A stretch of 64,000 nucleotides of DNA from Moringa oleifera. Its lineage: Eukaryota; Streptophyta; Magnoliopsida; Brassicales; Moringaceae. Positions 48,932 to 62,099 of the stretch are shown here, piece by piece. The stretch spans positions 3,043,001-3,107,000 of the forward strand of contig JAJFZO010000575.1 of the NCBI GenBank assembly GCA_021397835.1, in the 5' to 3' direction. Positions within the stretch are counted from its first letter, which is position 1. Each line of letters begins with the position of its first letter. The translations under genes were made by a program, and so were the position numbers. Under the pieces are notes generated by a model that ran no database searches, was not told where the DNA came from, and worked only from the letters and a program-made list of their open reading frames with translations.

Positions 48932-50001
48932 TGTTACACAGATGGTCCTCAGGACAGGCTCGTAGAGCAATTAGATTTAGTTATGAATTCTTTTACCTGA
49001 TTTGTGAATTAGAAATGATTCGTTCATCTGACAAATGTTGTTGAAATAGGCAGTTTTCTGCCCTTGATGACAGTTCTTTTTGGGAGGCAGTCACCAGGAA
49101 TTGCTGTGAGCCTGAGTCCCAGCCACAATGTTAATGAATTGGCATCATTTTTCTGAGAAAAGAGTCTGACATCTCTTGTAGTAATTCCTTTGCAGGTTTC
49201 ATAATCATTTTTTGAAGAAAAAAATAGACTACAAAATACCATGAAATTATGAAGAGAGTTCATATGTTAATGCTATTATAATCACATTTTATATTTTTGA
49301 CAAATTTTATGGAATTTATATTAATGTGACATTAGAAAAGATAAAATGATTCATGATAAATTTGAATTTGACATGACTAAAATTTTTCGGAATTGAACTT
49401 GTATTTTGATTTTACACTCTCAAGCAATGTGACTTCTTAAGGGACAAAGATAATAAACGACGTCGTATAACGAGTCTATTTTTAATAATCTTCTGGTCAT
49501 GGGCCGGGTCTGTTATCTGGCCGACCATCTTTAAAGCCAACCTTTTTCTTCCCTCCTTGAACTGAAGAAGCTGATAACCCTAAGTCTCTCTTCCTGGCTC
49601 TCTGTCTGTCTCTCTCTCTGTTCTTTGCTCTGTTTGCTTGAGATGTGAGTGTCCTCTGCTTCTACCTCCTTTAGGAATTTCTTGTCGCTTTATGTAGTTT
49701 CTAACTTATATTCTTTTTTCTGTTTTCTTGGACAATCCCTACAGTTTTAATTTATGTTCCTTGTCTTGGGTTTTTTTTTCTGTTTTTCTTTTATTCTGAT
49801 TATCAGTGCTTGGAAATCTAGAGTTCTCTTCTTTGTTTTTGAATTCATATGATTACGAGAATTACGAATAGGTTAGAACATGTAATCATATTTGCTTCAC
49901 ATGGTGACATTGAATTTCATGAATAACATTGTTACCTTTATAGGCAGCTTTAGATACACATAGAGGACTTGCTTCTCTTTGCGCTGATTCTTGAACCAAC
50001 G
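48932..50001. other. Intergenic and FCF2 leader
   Basis: 48932-49440 is the hAT-like gene's 3' flank. A CT-rich leader lies at 49560-49645. A donor GTGAGT near 49645 and an acceptor TTTATAG near 49943 suggest a leader intron of the FCF2 gene. Confidence 0.5.
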
Positions 50002-51885
50002 ATGCCGGAGAGCAAGCCAGTGATTGGTCTGTCATGGAAGCCAAAGCTGCCAAATTTTTCGACTGGACAGGGAGCGGGGTCTGCGTCCGATAGTAAGCCC
50101 CACAATCCGCCCGAAAGCAGTGCGCTTTGGAGGCCCAATACAGAGCTTGTTGATGGGCTTTTTGTTCCACCTAATAATCCGAAAAAGCTTAACAAACTAC
50201 TTAAAAAACAAGTTAAGGATACTGCAGGGAGCAGCTGGTATGCTTTGCAGTTTAACCAGATGGTGTCTTTTTTATTCTAAGTTTAGTTTCCTCTTGTGTT
50301 GTATTGGGAGCCAAATAGCTGATATTTGTTCATTCATTATATGTAAATAGGTTTGATATGCCTGCCGCCACTATCACTCCAGAGTTGAAAAGGGATCTTC
50401 AGTTGCTCAAGGTAAGCAGCTTTTTTCATCATCTATTTGATGTGTTTATGTGGAATTTATCTTTAATTATACTTGCTTTTGATCTATGTTTAGCATGTTC
50501 TAGCCTTGTGATGGTGGGATCTTTGTTGTTGTTTTATGTTCAGTTCTACCTGCTATTCTGGTGGGAAATATTGTGAATGTCTGCACCATTACAAATTTAA
50601 GCTCTTATGTCCTATGATGAGACTTAGTTCTCAACTTGATATCAAGTTTGAAGCGTAACTAAGTTAGATGTGCTGTAGTCATAGATATATTATGTTTACA
50701 TTATGATCTGATATATTGTATACGTAATAGCATTGCCTTATACACAATATTTATATGATCAGTTTCATATCTGCTGATAGGAGTCTGATTCTTTACAAAT
50801 TGTTTTCTACTTTGTTGATGATACAGTTAAGGAATGTAATGGATCCAAAGAGACACTATAAGAAGGGGGGTACAAAATCGAAAACACTACCTAAGTATCT
50901 CCAGGCAAGTTTACAATGCTATATATAATATCTTCTTTTTTCCTTCGTAAATCTGCTAATGTACTATTAATGTTTATCAGGTTGGTACAGTGATAGAATC
51001 AGCCTCAGAATTCTTCACTGGTAGACTAACTAAGAAGGAGAGAAAGGCAAGCGTTGCTGAGGAACTGCTTTCTGATCCCAACCTTGGCCAGTACAGGTGA
51101 GATATGCAGAAACTTGTTCATCTGTGAGATTCAGAATTTCATGTAGTGTTTGAAACATGAGGAAATGCATATTGACATTTGGATTAAAAGGGCTAACAGA
51201 AGTCAGGCCAAACAAAATGGGGTTGTTTAGTCCCATTCTCTTCCTTCCTCCCCTCCCCACCCCTCCCACCCCCCCCCCCTCCCAAAAAAAAAAACCTCCA
51301 GCAATGGAGAATGATTTGTTCGAGACACATTTCAGAATTGGAGAAAGTAAGTAAACCTAACATATGAGGGTAAAGCTGCTTAAAGGTCATTTCCTGGCAA
51401 ATGTATTTAGAAAAGAACCATAACATTTCCAATTGTTACTAACAAGTTATAGTAATGGGCTCCTGGCCCTTTTTTTCAGTGGCATTTATCATTTGTAAGT
51501 AAACTTCTTGCCATGTCTACCTTGTTCTGGTATAGAAGAAGAAAAGTACGTAGAAAAACGTATGACCATGTTCTCCTCTTTGACTTGCAGTGAGGAATGA
51601 TATATTCTGTGGTCTTTGGTTATATTATTCTAGTTTTTTTACTTGTCTAAAATGCCCCTACACTAGTTGATTTCTGGATGTTAGGTGCCCCCCAAATCCC
51701 ACAAAGAAGCAGGGCAAACAAAATCAGTATAGTTATGTATGCTGCTTATTTCATCACTTCTATTAACATTTTACAGAAAGCGCAAGGTTCGGGAGATTGA
51801 AGAAAAAAATCGACCAGCTGGAAATGATAAATGGAAGATCAGGGGTCGGCATTCATTTAAGCGTGCAAAGCAAAGAAGGCATTGA
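50002..51885 (+). CDS. FCF2: rRNA-processing protein FCF2 (DNTTIP2 family)
   Basis: Five coding exons: 50002-50237, 50351-50411, 50827-50904, 50981-51096, 51777-51885. They give 199 residues with consistent phases. The Fcf2 domain fills about 70-190 (WFDMPAATITPELKRDLQLLK, MDPKRHYKK, KYLQVGTVIESASEFFTGRL, LTKKERKA, ELLSDPNLGQYRKRKVREI). The C-terminus is very basic. Fcf2 is a nucleolar component needed for early 18S pre-rRNA cleavages with Fcf1 in the SSU processome; in animals the homologue is TdIF2/DNTTIP2. The plant form is short, as expected. The intron between 50905 and 50980 starts with GC rather than GT in a strong CAG|GCAAGT context. The ATG at 50002 is the first in-frame ATG. Confidence 0.93.
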
Positions 51886-52272
51886 CACCATGGTTTTTAA
51901 CTGTTTAGGGCCTCTGTGAAGGCCCATAGAATCACACATGCAGATAGGGATGGGGAAGATGCACCGAATTTGAAGATGGCAGAAGCAAATTGATCCAAAG
52001 ATTTTTGTCACTTTTGTCTATTGATATGCTAAGCTTGAAATAATATCAAGTGTCATTGTTTGGTGCCAAACTGATTGAGAAGGTTTCAACTTTGTTGTAA
52101 GTTACTGGTCTTGATAAAATTTACCGGTTTGTGATACTGTCAGTTCTGTAAGCTTATGAATTCATTTTATTTTACTATTGACCTCGCCTTGCTCTGTCAG
52201 GTGATATTTCTTCATAGAACTCTTAGATGCTGCTTTTATTGGTGTGACTTGTAGTAGTTACAAACGTGTTGG

Positions 52273-52488
52273 TCATACTGGCTAGAAGAGAACTAATAAT
52301 ACCTCTGGTAAGAATTCTTAGGCGGCAATTTTCTAAGCAAGAGAAAAAAGAAGTCTCACCACTGTTCCCAGTGGGTGCAGTCATACTGGCTAGAAGAGAA
52401 CTAATAATACCTCTGGTAAGAATTCTTAGGCGGCAATTTTCTAAGCAAGAGAAAAAAGAAGTCTCACCACTGTTCCCAGTGGGTGCAG
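52273..52488. repeat. Perfect 108-bp tandem duplication
   Basis: The 108 bases at 52273-52380 recur immediately at 52381-52488 with no mismatch that I can see. Because 108 is a multiple of three the plus-strand frame stays open through both copies, but nothing suggests it is translated. The identity suggests a very recent duplication or an assembly artefact. Confidence 0.95.
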
Positions 52489-52675
52489 AATCACATGGTA
52501 ATTAACGCCTAAGCTTTTTAGCCAGTGAGAGATTGCGTGTGGGTAGAGAATACAAAGCTGAATGAATGAGTGGCTGAAATGCCCTGGCAAGCATCTCAAG
52601 CCAAAGTTCCCTAATCTTCTTTTTTTTGTCAAAAGACACGAAAAGTACCAGTCAAAGATAGATACCACCAGCACA

Positions 52676-52817
52676 GCAGCACTTGCACCAGAGTAAGAAA
52701 GCAAAACACAAAAATGTAACCACACACTTGCCCACCTTTTCAAAGACCACTGCAGCACTTGCACCGCATGAGAAAGCAAAATACAAAATGTAGCCACACA
52801 CTTGCCCACCTTTTCAG
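52676..52817. repeat. Imperfect 76-bp tandem duplication
   Basis: GCAGCACTTGCACC recurs at 52676 and 52752, and the following bases (AAGCAAAA, CACACACTTGCCCACC, TTTTCA) align with a few substitutions and small indels. It lies 200 bases from the perfect 108-bp duplication. Confidence 0.88.
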
Positions 52818-53066
52818 ACACCAATGGTGTATCATGATAGCTTTGTGTCCAGATGAGAAAATGTACAAACTCTGGATGAATTTAACAGGCATAGGGTTCT
52901 CCACCAAACAAAGTAAACAATCTACGAGAACTGTCAATTTATTAGAATGAAAATTGACAGCATCTGCAGTCTAAGAAGACATATTTTCAACATTTCAATA
53001 CACTAAAAATAAGAACAGGAATAAGAAATTTGTTGTGGGCTCATCTATGGTTCTGCAGACTTAGAC

Positions 53067-56000
53067 TCATGGCAGCGGTTCCTGTGAATCTCCCAGGCGA
53101 GACAAGTGAAGATATGCATCAGTCCCTGTATATACACAACGCAAGTCTATAGATATGTGAGGAGACTCAAAGTAAGAGCTTATAGACAAATACCAGAAGC
53201 ATCAAGATGGCTATATGCCTTAAAGCTACTGCTGAGAAAAATAACCCTTACAGATTGACAGGCATTCATTTTATAAAGGGGAGTGTCACGGGGTCTAGCT
53301 ATAAGCATAGTAGCTAAGAATCACAGAAGTCACAAATACTAGGTTATTATTAAATAGGTTAAAAAAGCAAACCCAATATAATATCAAAATGTAGGGCAAT
53401 TATTTTGAGAATGCTCTTCTCCAGTTAAGACAGTGTTAGGCACTGGTGCAATAAAATTCGTGTAATCTACAGAAATATCTACACATTCATTTTTTAAGTC
53501 AGTTATCTTGTATGCCCTTGCATGCACAATATATAGACTAGATGCTTCACTATTTGATACAAACAAGTGGAATCATTGAAATGCAAGATCTTATCCATTT
53601 AGAGCATTGGAGGCCACCTTCGAGAAATAAATCATCAAATAAAAGTAACTCACCGTATCCTTCCATAGATATAATTTGCAGATCCCCACCGAAATACCGA
53701 GCATACAATCGGCTTATTGGAAGCCCATACCCATATCCAGCCATCGTCACCATATCGGTTGTTCCAAGATCTGAATACTCATCCAGGGGGTTTTTGGCAG
53801 TACTATAAAGATATGTAAATATCTTGGGAAGACCACTTCTTGGTATGCCACCTCCCTCATCTGAGACCTATGATGAACCACCTTGTTTAGCCGTATAGAA
53901 GTGAAGCACTGCAGTGTAATACAGATGCTTGATGAACTCAACTGGAAAAGAACAGGAAAATTACCTTTATCGTGACATCCTCGATTCCTTCAGCAACTAT
54001 TATACGAACAGGAGGTGCAACTTTATCAGAGTCCATGAAACACTCTTGGACAGCACGTAATGAGTTCTTGACCAACTCAAATACCATAAGATGCAAGTGG
54101 GTTGGGACATAACTATCACAAACACAAGACATATTATGCATCACAAAGGAACAAAAAGCAAATTTCATAAGTCGGAAGTGTTTCAATCACTAGATCAATC
54201 CTTCCGAAGAAATTGCAAGCTCAAGACAATGAACATTAGGCTCCATAATAAAATGAAACACAGAAAGTAGAGAACAAAAATCCCAACGCAATTAAGATGG
54301 AATATACTCAACAAAGTGAGAAGAAATTAACTTACGGGAATGTAAAGTTGGGATCCCCATAAATATTAACATCAGGCGCACTGCCATACTCTCTAAAACA
54401 AATAGCACGAGCATCCTCACTGGCATTTCTTGCTACCTCTACAGGAGACATCTTTGTATGTATGTAGCCCACACAATGAGGAGGAGGATTTGGATTGTGC
54501 AATTCCACATGCTGCCCTGTGTTTCATCCAAAAAATGAAGCATTAAAGAAATTTTAGATCCAGCTCCCAATAACAACATTCGAACAAAGAGATGAGACAA
54601 AAGTAAGAAAGCCAGCCAATTAAGAAGCATTTCAATTATTACAAGAAATAAGTATGAAGTTAAGACTAACCAATAAGCATGCGAATTCCAATTCTTGACA
54701 TGTAAAATCGATCCAAAAATTGATGGATCTCATCAAGATCCTCATAAACAATCTTTGGATCCATGCCTTTCTTCAACTGCTGAACACCTAAAGCCATCAT
54801 GGGTACCACATTGTTGTGTCTCACCTTAATTGCCTTTATCATTTGAGTAAATTCTTTCTCGTCTTTAGTATCCTTGATCTCGGGAAAAGTTCTCAGATCC
54901 CGGAAAGAATCCAAGTACCAATCTCGCACCTAGGAACGAAAAAAAAAATATTAAGTGAAAGAATTCTTCAAAAACTCAGAGATTCAACCTTAAGTTCATC
55001 ATGTGAATGAACAACATAGTCATTCAAAACCCTCTTCCTAAAGAAGAGTAGAGACCAGTATCAGCAAGGTCACAGAAAACTTCCTCAACAATTCATTGTT
55101 TAAAATCTGAAACATAACAAAACCTTAATACAACCTCTATTAACCGTAAATAAAAAGGGTAATCTACAAATGAAGCTTTGGAAAAGTTAAAAGCAATATT
55201 ACAAAGAACATTTATTGCCTCTCCAAACAAAGCAATATTACAAAGAACTTTTATTGCCTCTCCAAACAAAGATAAAGGAAACAACGGCTATAACTTCTAA
55301 GCACATGAAAAGTAGTTCCAGGACTTGCTACTTTTGGTACATGCTAGTCATCACAAGATCCCAGTTACTTCTTCGCCTAGTAGGATGAAAAATCAGATGG
55401 AATGCACAAATCAAATCAATGTCATCCATAGAGACAGTGGAACACCTCGAACTCAAATCTTCAGTTGAAAAAAATGAACCCCTGTAAGGGATTCCTTTTT
55501 TTTTTTTTTTTTCTTTCTTTCTTTCTTTTGATCAGAGTGAGGGATTCCTTTAAAAGGCTCGAAGAAGTAGCCATTATGCAAAGAGTCAATTATTGAATCC
55601 AAAAATCAGTATGCAGATCCTTAAAAAAATGTGAACAAACTTTTCTTCATTTCATCCTCTTCTGACCCCCATCAGTCAGAAGAAAAAAAATATCAAAATA
55701 AGAATCAAATCAAACATAACCCAGTTCAAATCCACAGTGGCAATCTCTAAAACAAAATAATCAAAACTCATGTCAACATAAACCCACACAGGAATTCAAC
55801 ATAAAAATCCAAAGCCCACAATTCAAAACTCAATTGATAACGAGGGACAGAGAAGGAGGGGGACAGAGGCGAAGAGAAGTAAACTACCTTCAAAACAGCA
55901 GGTTTCTCGGATAAGCCATAAGGGAGACTTTCCAACTCAATAGCTCTCCTGGCAATCCTAATGGGTAACTCTTTGTGGAGAAACTGAGCAGATATCAACA

Positions 56001-56136
56001 AGTTTTTTCGGGTGGGTTTTGAGCCGAACTCCATCATGTATCTTAAGCTGACCCCTGTGGGCTTCATGCAACCCCATCTTCGCAACTCCTCAATCAAGCT
56101 CTTGGAGAATGACACGCACGCCTTCTTAGCGGCCAT
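53067..56136 (-). CDS. PDK: Pyruvate dehydrogenase kinase, mitochondrial
   Basis: Six exons in transcript order: 56136-55888, 54929-54671, 54516-54336, 54112-53965, 53867-53654, 53125-53067. They give 369 residues with all phases consistent. The enzyme phosphorylates serine on the E1-alpha subunit of the mitochondrial pyruvate dehydrogenase complex and so switches it off. The N-terminal helical (BCDHK-type) domain ends near residue 180. The GHKL ATP-binding domain follows, with the N-box [10 protein letters not shown] (E242-N246), G1 box DEGGGIP (282-288) and G2 box [19 protein letters not shown] (from 323). The C-terminus [14 protein letters not shown] is conserved in plant PDKs. Length matches known plant PDKs (about 366). 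No classical presequence is obvious, which is normal for plant PDK. Intron 1 is about 1 kb. Confidence 0.97.
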
Positions 56137-59100
56137 GGCTCAGCGACAGAGCGCTCCAGCGAGCACGCTCCTGATAATGAACGAACCAGACCAACAACAA
56201 CATGCAAAGAGAAAAGTAGAAAAAGGGTGACTCACAATGCCCAACTGACATAGAGTTTATATCCCAAAACAAATAGAACGACGAATTTTATTTGTGTACT
56301 AATAATTCAGTATCTCTGAGAGAGACACAGAGAGAGGGACAGAGAGTCCTGCTCAGTCCTCCTAGCGATAGAAATAACAAATGGGTCATGAAAAGGAGGA
56401 CCTTATCTCTGTAACTAGGGTTAGAGTTTAACCAGAGTACGGTGATAAAGGCAGCGAAATGGGGAAAAAAAAAATTGAAAAAGAGGGATCGAGACAAAAG
56501 GGTTGTTTGGTTACCCTTCTGTTGTTCTTCGTTTTTCTTCATATATTGTGGCTCTGGTGATTCTGGTTGACGAAGAAGAGCCTTGGCACTTGCATTTGCC
56601 GCAGTCCATGAGCCGTGAGCCCGACACGTAGATTCCCATATCGTTTTAGGACGTCACTCGCACGTGTTTTGACCTTTGGCTGTTACAATTTACTCTCTAG
56701 GTAAAATAACGGACGTTTGGGCCACATCATGGGCCTAACTATAAAAGGCCATGCTTTTATCGCCTCTTTTCGGAAATATCATTGACACGTGTCCTCATCA
56801 TTTTTGACAAACAAGCCCTTCAAGGTAACGTGTGGACTTCCCAAAGAACCACCACAATCAGTGGATCACTGCCCAAAATTAATATATAATTATATTTATT
56901 TATTATTTTTAATTGTACTAATTTGATATTTATTTATTTTATCAAATTATAATGTATGAATATTTATTAAAAATCAAGTACAATTCAAATTAATAAAAAA
57001 ATTAATTTTATAAATAAATATGTCACATATATATAGTATATGATGAATAAGAGATTTATGTATATCAAACTATATAATAAAACTTATTAGATTAAAGAAG
57101 TTGCAATTCATAAAATTACATATTTTATTTATCAATTTAATTTAATAATAATGTGGAATCTAAATTGAAATAGAAAATCTAAGCCAATAAGGAAATTAAT
57201 TACAATCTCATGAAATGGCAATCTTCCAAATTGGCCTTCAAACATTGCTTTCTAAAGAATATGCCTTTTTAATCTAATCTTGAGCATAATAGCATATTCC
57301 AAAGTGGCCTTTCTTGGGATACCAAAAAAATCCAATCTAATTCAAACCTGAGAAAAATCGAGTATGCCCTTCAATTTTAGGGCACTGCCCTTGACCCTAA
57401 TTACCGTAAAAGTGAAAGGACAGTCCCTTCAATAATGCATTACCTTGCCTAAAAAACAAGAGCCACAAAATCCTTTATGGTTAAAGGTCGCAGGAGGACC
57501 ATGTCTTCATGACTCGTAAGGCACCATTATCAGTTGTCTCCACCTCAACAGACGATTTGGGATGGGGCGGGTAGAGCCACGTGGGTGCTAATTATCTTGT
57601 CACACTCCAAAATATAAAAAAGCATACCATTAGGAGCAATGTTGATACTGTTATCATGCAATGCTTTTTAATCCTATTTTGTTATTATATATTTATTTTC
57701 ATCAATAAATAAGTATGCCCATTGCTAAGTAGTTGGCCCTTGATAAGCTTATGAATGCAAGAGAACAATCGACCATTTTTTTAAAAAATATATTATGATT
57801 TACGTTATAGAAATTTTTATTGTCATCGTTACATATTTTTCATAAAAATTTATTAATTTAAACAATAATTATAATATATAAATTAAGTAAAAAATCACAA
57901 ACTCTAAATTTAATAAATAAATTGATATTAAATTTTCATACTCGCATGAAATATGTCCGTTTTAATCAATAAATATTATATTATCATTGAAGTTAGCATT
58001 TAAAAAGTAGTATTATATATTGTCATCTGACGTAATTTTCAAAAAAGTTGTACATTTTACTTAATTTTAAGATTTTTATTTAAAATTAACTATGAATTAA
58101 TTCTAAAATAAATTTTATAGAAGAATCGTTGATTAAACTTATAATGCATGATAAAATTGACTTTATATTAGTATCTCATAAATGCCAAAACATATCATTG
58201 TGTTTTATGAATTTTTGAAGATTGTCCTTATGCCAAAGAATATGACTTCTATTTTATGATAAATGATTTCTAAAAAGGAAGAGAATTTTCAATATTTAAA
58301 TTAGTAATTATATTTAAATAATTATTTATAAATAAAAAATATATGTATATATTTATTTCATTAATGTAAAAGGATGTTAACGAACTTTTATATCTTGTTA
58401 CTGCAAGATTTAAAATTTTCATATCCCTTAAAAATATTTATATAAACATGATAAAAATAAAATAATAAAAATTATATAAAATTATAATATTTAATAATAT
58501 TTTATGTTTAAAAATTTACCAATTAAATTTTATTTTATCAATTTGTATTAAATTAAACATTATTAAAAAATTTTTAAAATTTAATTTTTAAAAATTTGAC
58601 TTGATTTTTTTTATAAATATAAAAAAACATTGAAGATGCCATCATAAAAAAATTATAATTTTTTTCAGTACCGATAAATATTTACTTTTAAAAAATTTTT
58701 AAAATTTATAAAAATTAAATATTAAGTTAAAAATTATTCAAATTCGAGTAATGGATCTAAAATAAATTGAAGATATGAATTATTTTTAAAATATTTAAAT
58801 AATACTATTTTTTATTTTAAAATTAAAATTAAAATTTAATCTAAAATATATTAATATATCATATCTTAATTTATCACTTTTTAAGTATAAAATTAATATA
58901 AATTCATCATCAAAATTTTGCATTATTTTTAGTTAAATAAATTAATTATAAATTTATTAGATTTGTTTTGTTCACATATTTTATATTTTATTAAATTTAA
59001 ATTAAAATAAATGATTATGTGTTGATTTAAATTATTCACGTGAGCTTGAATTGATTCTTGGGATTCAAGATGTTTAATTTTACATGAGTTTTTTTTTTAA

Positions 59101-60640
59101 TAATATGTTAAGTTTACTTATATATATAGCTTCTAATTCACTTCAGACTTTGTAAATTAAAGGGCCCCACAATAGTGTACATAATCAAAAAGTTACCCTT
59201 CTTTGGTGATGGGTCAAATGATTTTCATTTTCATTAGTTGATGAGAAGATAAAAAATATTTTATTTTTATTTTTATCAAAACGCAATTCAAAATAATTGA
59301 CAAGACTAAAGGGCGGCGTATGCATGCCATGTGGCATAACCTGGAGACTCCAGCTCCACTGGTCTGTTACACCATGGGTGATGTTATCGGCGACTATCTT
59401 GTCAGACGGAAGAATTTTTGCGCGTCAGTTTTCTTCGTCTGTCTTTCCGTTTGGGCATTTTACAGTTGGTCTGGTAGGACGCCACCGTCATCGGAACAGC
59501 GCATTCCCAACCAATTTTCGTCTCTTTCTTTAATAATAAAACATTTCATGCTAACATACGCCACGAGATCTCGGCGCATTTTGGTTGTCAATCCTCATGT
59601 CCATTGTCCACCTGCCAATTCCCATCTAAATATCCCACCAATATCTCGTCGTCTCTTGCTCTCCCTTTAATTTGTCATTTCCTTACCGGTAACCTTTTCC
59701 TCCATGCAAAGCAAAGACCAAGATTATTATTTTATAAGGGCTTTGTATCCCTTAAAAATATTTTAATTTTTAAAAATCAATCGATTAATTAATTAAAATA
59801 TGAAAAATCAAATTTTTTAAATCAAATTTAAAAACTAAATTGAAGATTTATTATTTTTATATAATTTTATATTTAAAATAATTTATATTATATAAATTAT
59901 AAAAATTTCATATTCTTAAAATTATTATCAATTTTTAATTTATTAATTCAAGTCAAATTAAATATATTAATAAATTAAATTAATTAAATTAAAATTAAAA
60001 TTTTATGTAATAAATTTTATTTAATTTTTATAGATATAAACAAATATTTAAGCTATCATTAAAATAAAATAATTTTAAATATTTATATTATTAAACTAAA
60101 TTTTTTTATTAAAATAATTCCTAAATAATAAATTATTTAAAATTTAAGAGATAAATTTAAAAGAAATATAAACTTAATTATTTTTTTTCAAATATTTTAA
60201 TTATGAAAATATTTTTATTTTAAAATAATTTTTATATAAAGATTTAATTAATAAATTATAAATTAAATTATTAATTTAAAAATAATAGTATTTATCTTGA
60301 TATACATAATATAATTTAAAATTTTAAATAATTTTATCCTTATTTTTCATATTTGTTTGTATTGAAATGATATTGTTACAACAATCATTTGTGCTCTGAC
60401 AACTCAGATCGCGAGATAAAATGTTAAAATGTCGTACGACATAAAGCCAACAACTGGATACAGTGTTGGTTAGTGCTTCCCCAGTCCGTTTCACACAAAA
60501 TATGTCTTTTTAGGTCATATTTTCTGCTTATGACAATAAAATAATTTATTTATCGCTTAATCAGAAAGAGAATGCATTTGAACAGAAAAGAAAAAAGAGA
60601 ATTTAAAATAATAATCTATTACCAGACAGCGATTCTCTCT
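56137..60640. other. PDK upstream region and long AT-rich intergenic DNA
   Basis: 56137-56600 is the PDK leader and promoter. 56880-59290 and 59750-60350 are extremely AT-rich. A GC-richer patch at 59290-59700 has a 116-codon plus frame (59320-59670) with no recognisable family and no coding signature I trust. A CT-rich leader of the SNARE gene begins near 60640. Confidence 0.5.
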
Positions 60641-60974
60641 CTTTCTCTTCCTTCCACGTTCATGCCTTTCTCATTTCTCTCAATAACCCTAAAATATCTG
60701 AAATCCTCTCTGCATTTATCCTAAATTTTTCTCTGTTTTTGAATTCTTTTCCTTTTTATTTCTTTTTTTTACGATACGTAAAATTATTTTTTCGGTGGTA
60801 GTGCGGGTTAGGGTTTTGATATATTCTGTCTGATTGACATACATGACGATTATTTGAAAGTGAGAGAGAGATCAAAAGGATTTGAATGTGGTGAAGTAAG
60901 CTTGCAAGACGTTCGTGATTTGTATTTTTGTTTGAGAAATCGATTTTGCCGGGGTTTTTGAATCGCCGGCGAAA

Positions 60975-61051
60975 ATGGCGAGTGACTTGCCGATGAGCCC
61001 TCAATTGGAGCAGATCCACGGGGAAATTCGTGACAATTTCAGAGCCCTCGC
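60975..61051 (+). CDS. NPSN13: Novel plant SNARE 13-like, first coding exon (partial)
   Basis: Only the first exon is in the window. It encodes 25 residues plus two bases of the next codon (MASDLPMSPQLEQIHGEI, then RDNFRAL) and ends at a GTATGT donor. The N-terminus closely matches NPSN-family Qb-SNAREs (SPQLEQIHGEIRDxFRALA). These act in membrane fusion, notably at the cell plate and plasma membrane. The rest, including the SNARE helix and C-terminal membrane anchor, must lie beyond 64000, because the following intron runs through a LINE to the right edge. The CT-rich leader at about 60640-60700 and AAAATGGCG context support the start. Confidence 0.82.
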
Positions 61052-62099
61052 GTATGTTCTATTTCATGTCCCGCTCTTCTTTCTCTGTTTATATATTCCT
61101 TATTTTTTCTTGTGTTTTAATTATTGTACTAATTTCAGAACTGTTAAATGAATAGCGGATATTTCCTTTTCTTTTTTCCTTTATACTTGTTACTATTGCT
61201 TGTGATTTGGAATTATTTTCTTCAAAAGTCAGGGTTTTAGTTCTGTATTTGATGATGTGGATTCGTGTATCCTCTCTCTGCTACACCTTTTGTGAATTTG
61301 TTTGTGGGTCCGTTTTGCAAATTTTAGGTTTGTTTTGCAGTTCTATTAGACCATTCAAAGGCCATATATGTTGTTGTTTAGAGGTATAAGTCAGACAATC
61401 TAGAGGAGAAATCATCTACAGACTAATTCCATGTTCATCATTGGTTGAACAAGGAAGAACTTTTTCTTGTCAGTTTTTTCTAAAAAGAAAAGAAAACCAG
61501 GATTATCCAATGAGTAATACTATTTTGGTTTTCTAGCTGTTTTATTGATAATGGAAGCTTATGATAGTTCATGGCAATGTAGAAGTCATCTTCACCGAAA
61601 GAAGTGGCAAAGACCATTTTTGAGTTCCAAAGATGCCATGGCTATATCAAGTGTTTTAATATTTTTTTGTTACTTATTTAAATGAATATTTTCTTTCTTT
61701 AGAAGTCAGAGATTACTGGAAGTAGGTTTTGCGATTTTATGGGAACAGCTATATAGAGAAAGATAGCAAGTGCGAGGATATGTCAGCTCTTTGTGACTTT
61801 GATTGCTGACATGGTGATTTCAAGTGCTGAAGTTTTGGTATTAACCGGAAAGATCAGAGTGAAAATATGTTTGTTTTATCTTCCTTAGAAGTTGGAGATT
61901 ACTTCAAGTGAGGTTGAGCGGCTTTATGGAGAACGGTCGACTGGAAGATGATGGATGACGAGGCCTCGTTTTCATGACAAATAGGAAAAGTAAGGGTGGA
62001 CTGTGCAATTCGAACTAGTGAGGTATGTACTGCAACTGAAAGGGGGTTTCTTTCTATTTGATGCCTAAGGCAGCGGGGATTTGATTGTCATTGAAAAGA

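Larger units (their letters stand above)
51886..53066. other. Convergent region between FCF2 and PDK
   Basis: 3' flanks of two convergent genes. It contains the two tandem duplications listed separately. I call no gene. Confidence 0.5.

Noticed and set aside
52266..52505. 79-codon frame over the 108-bp duplication
   Set aside because: It is open only because the repeat length is a multiple of three. There is no conserved family, and it lies in a 3' intergenic region.
59320..59670. 116-codon frame in a GC-richer patch
   Set aside because: No family resemblance. Overlapping frames of similar length exist, and the sequence around it is intergenic in character.
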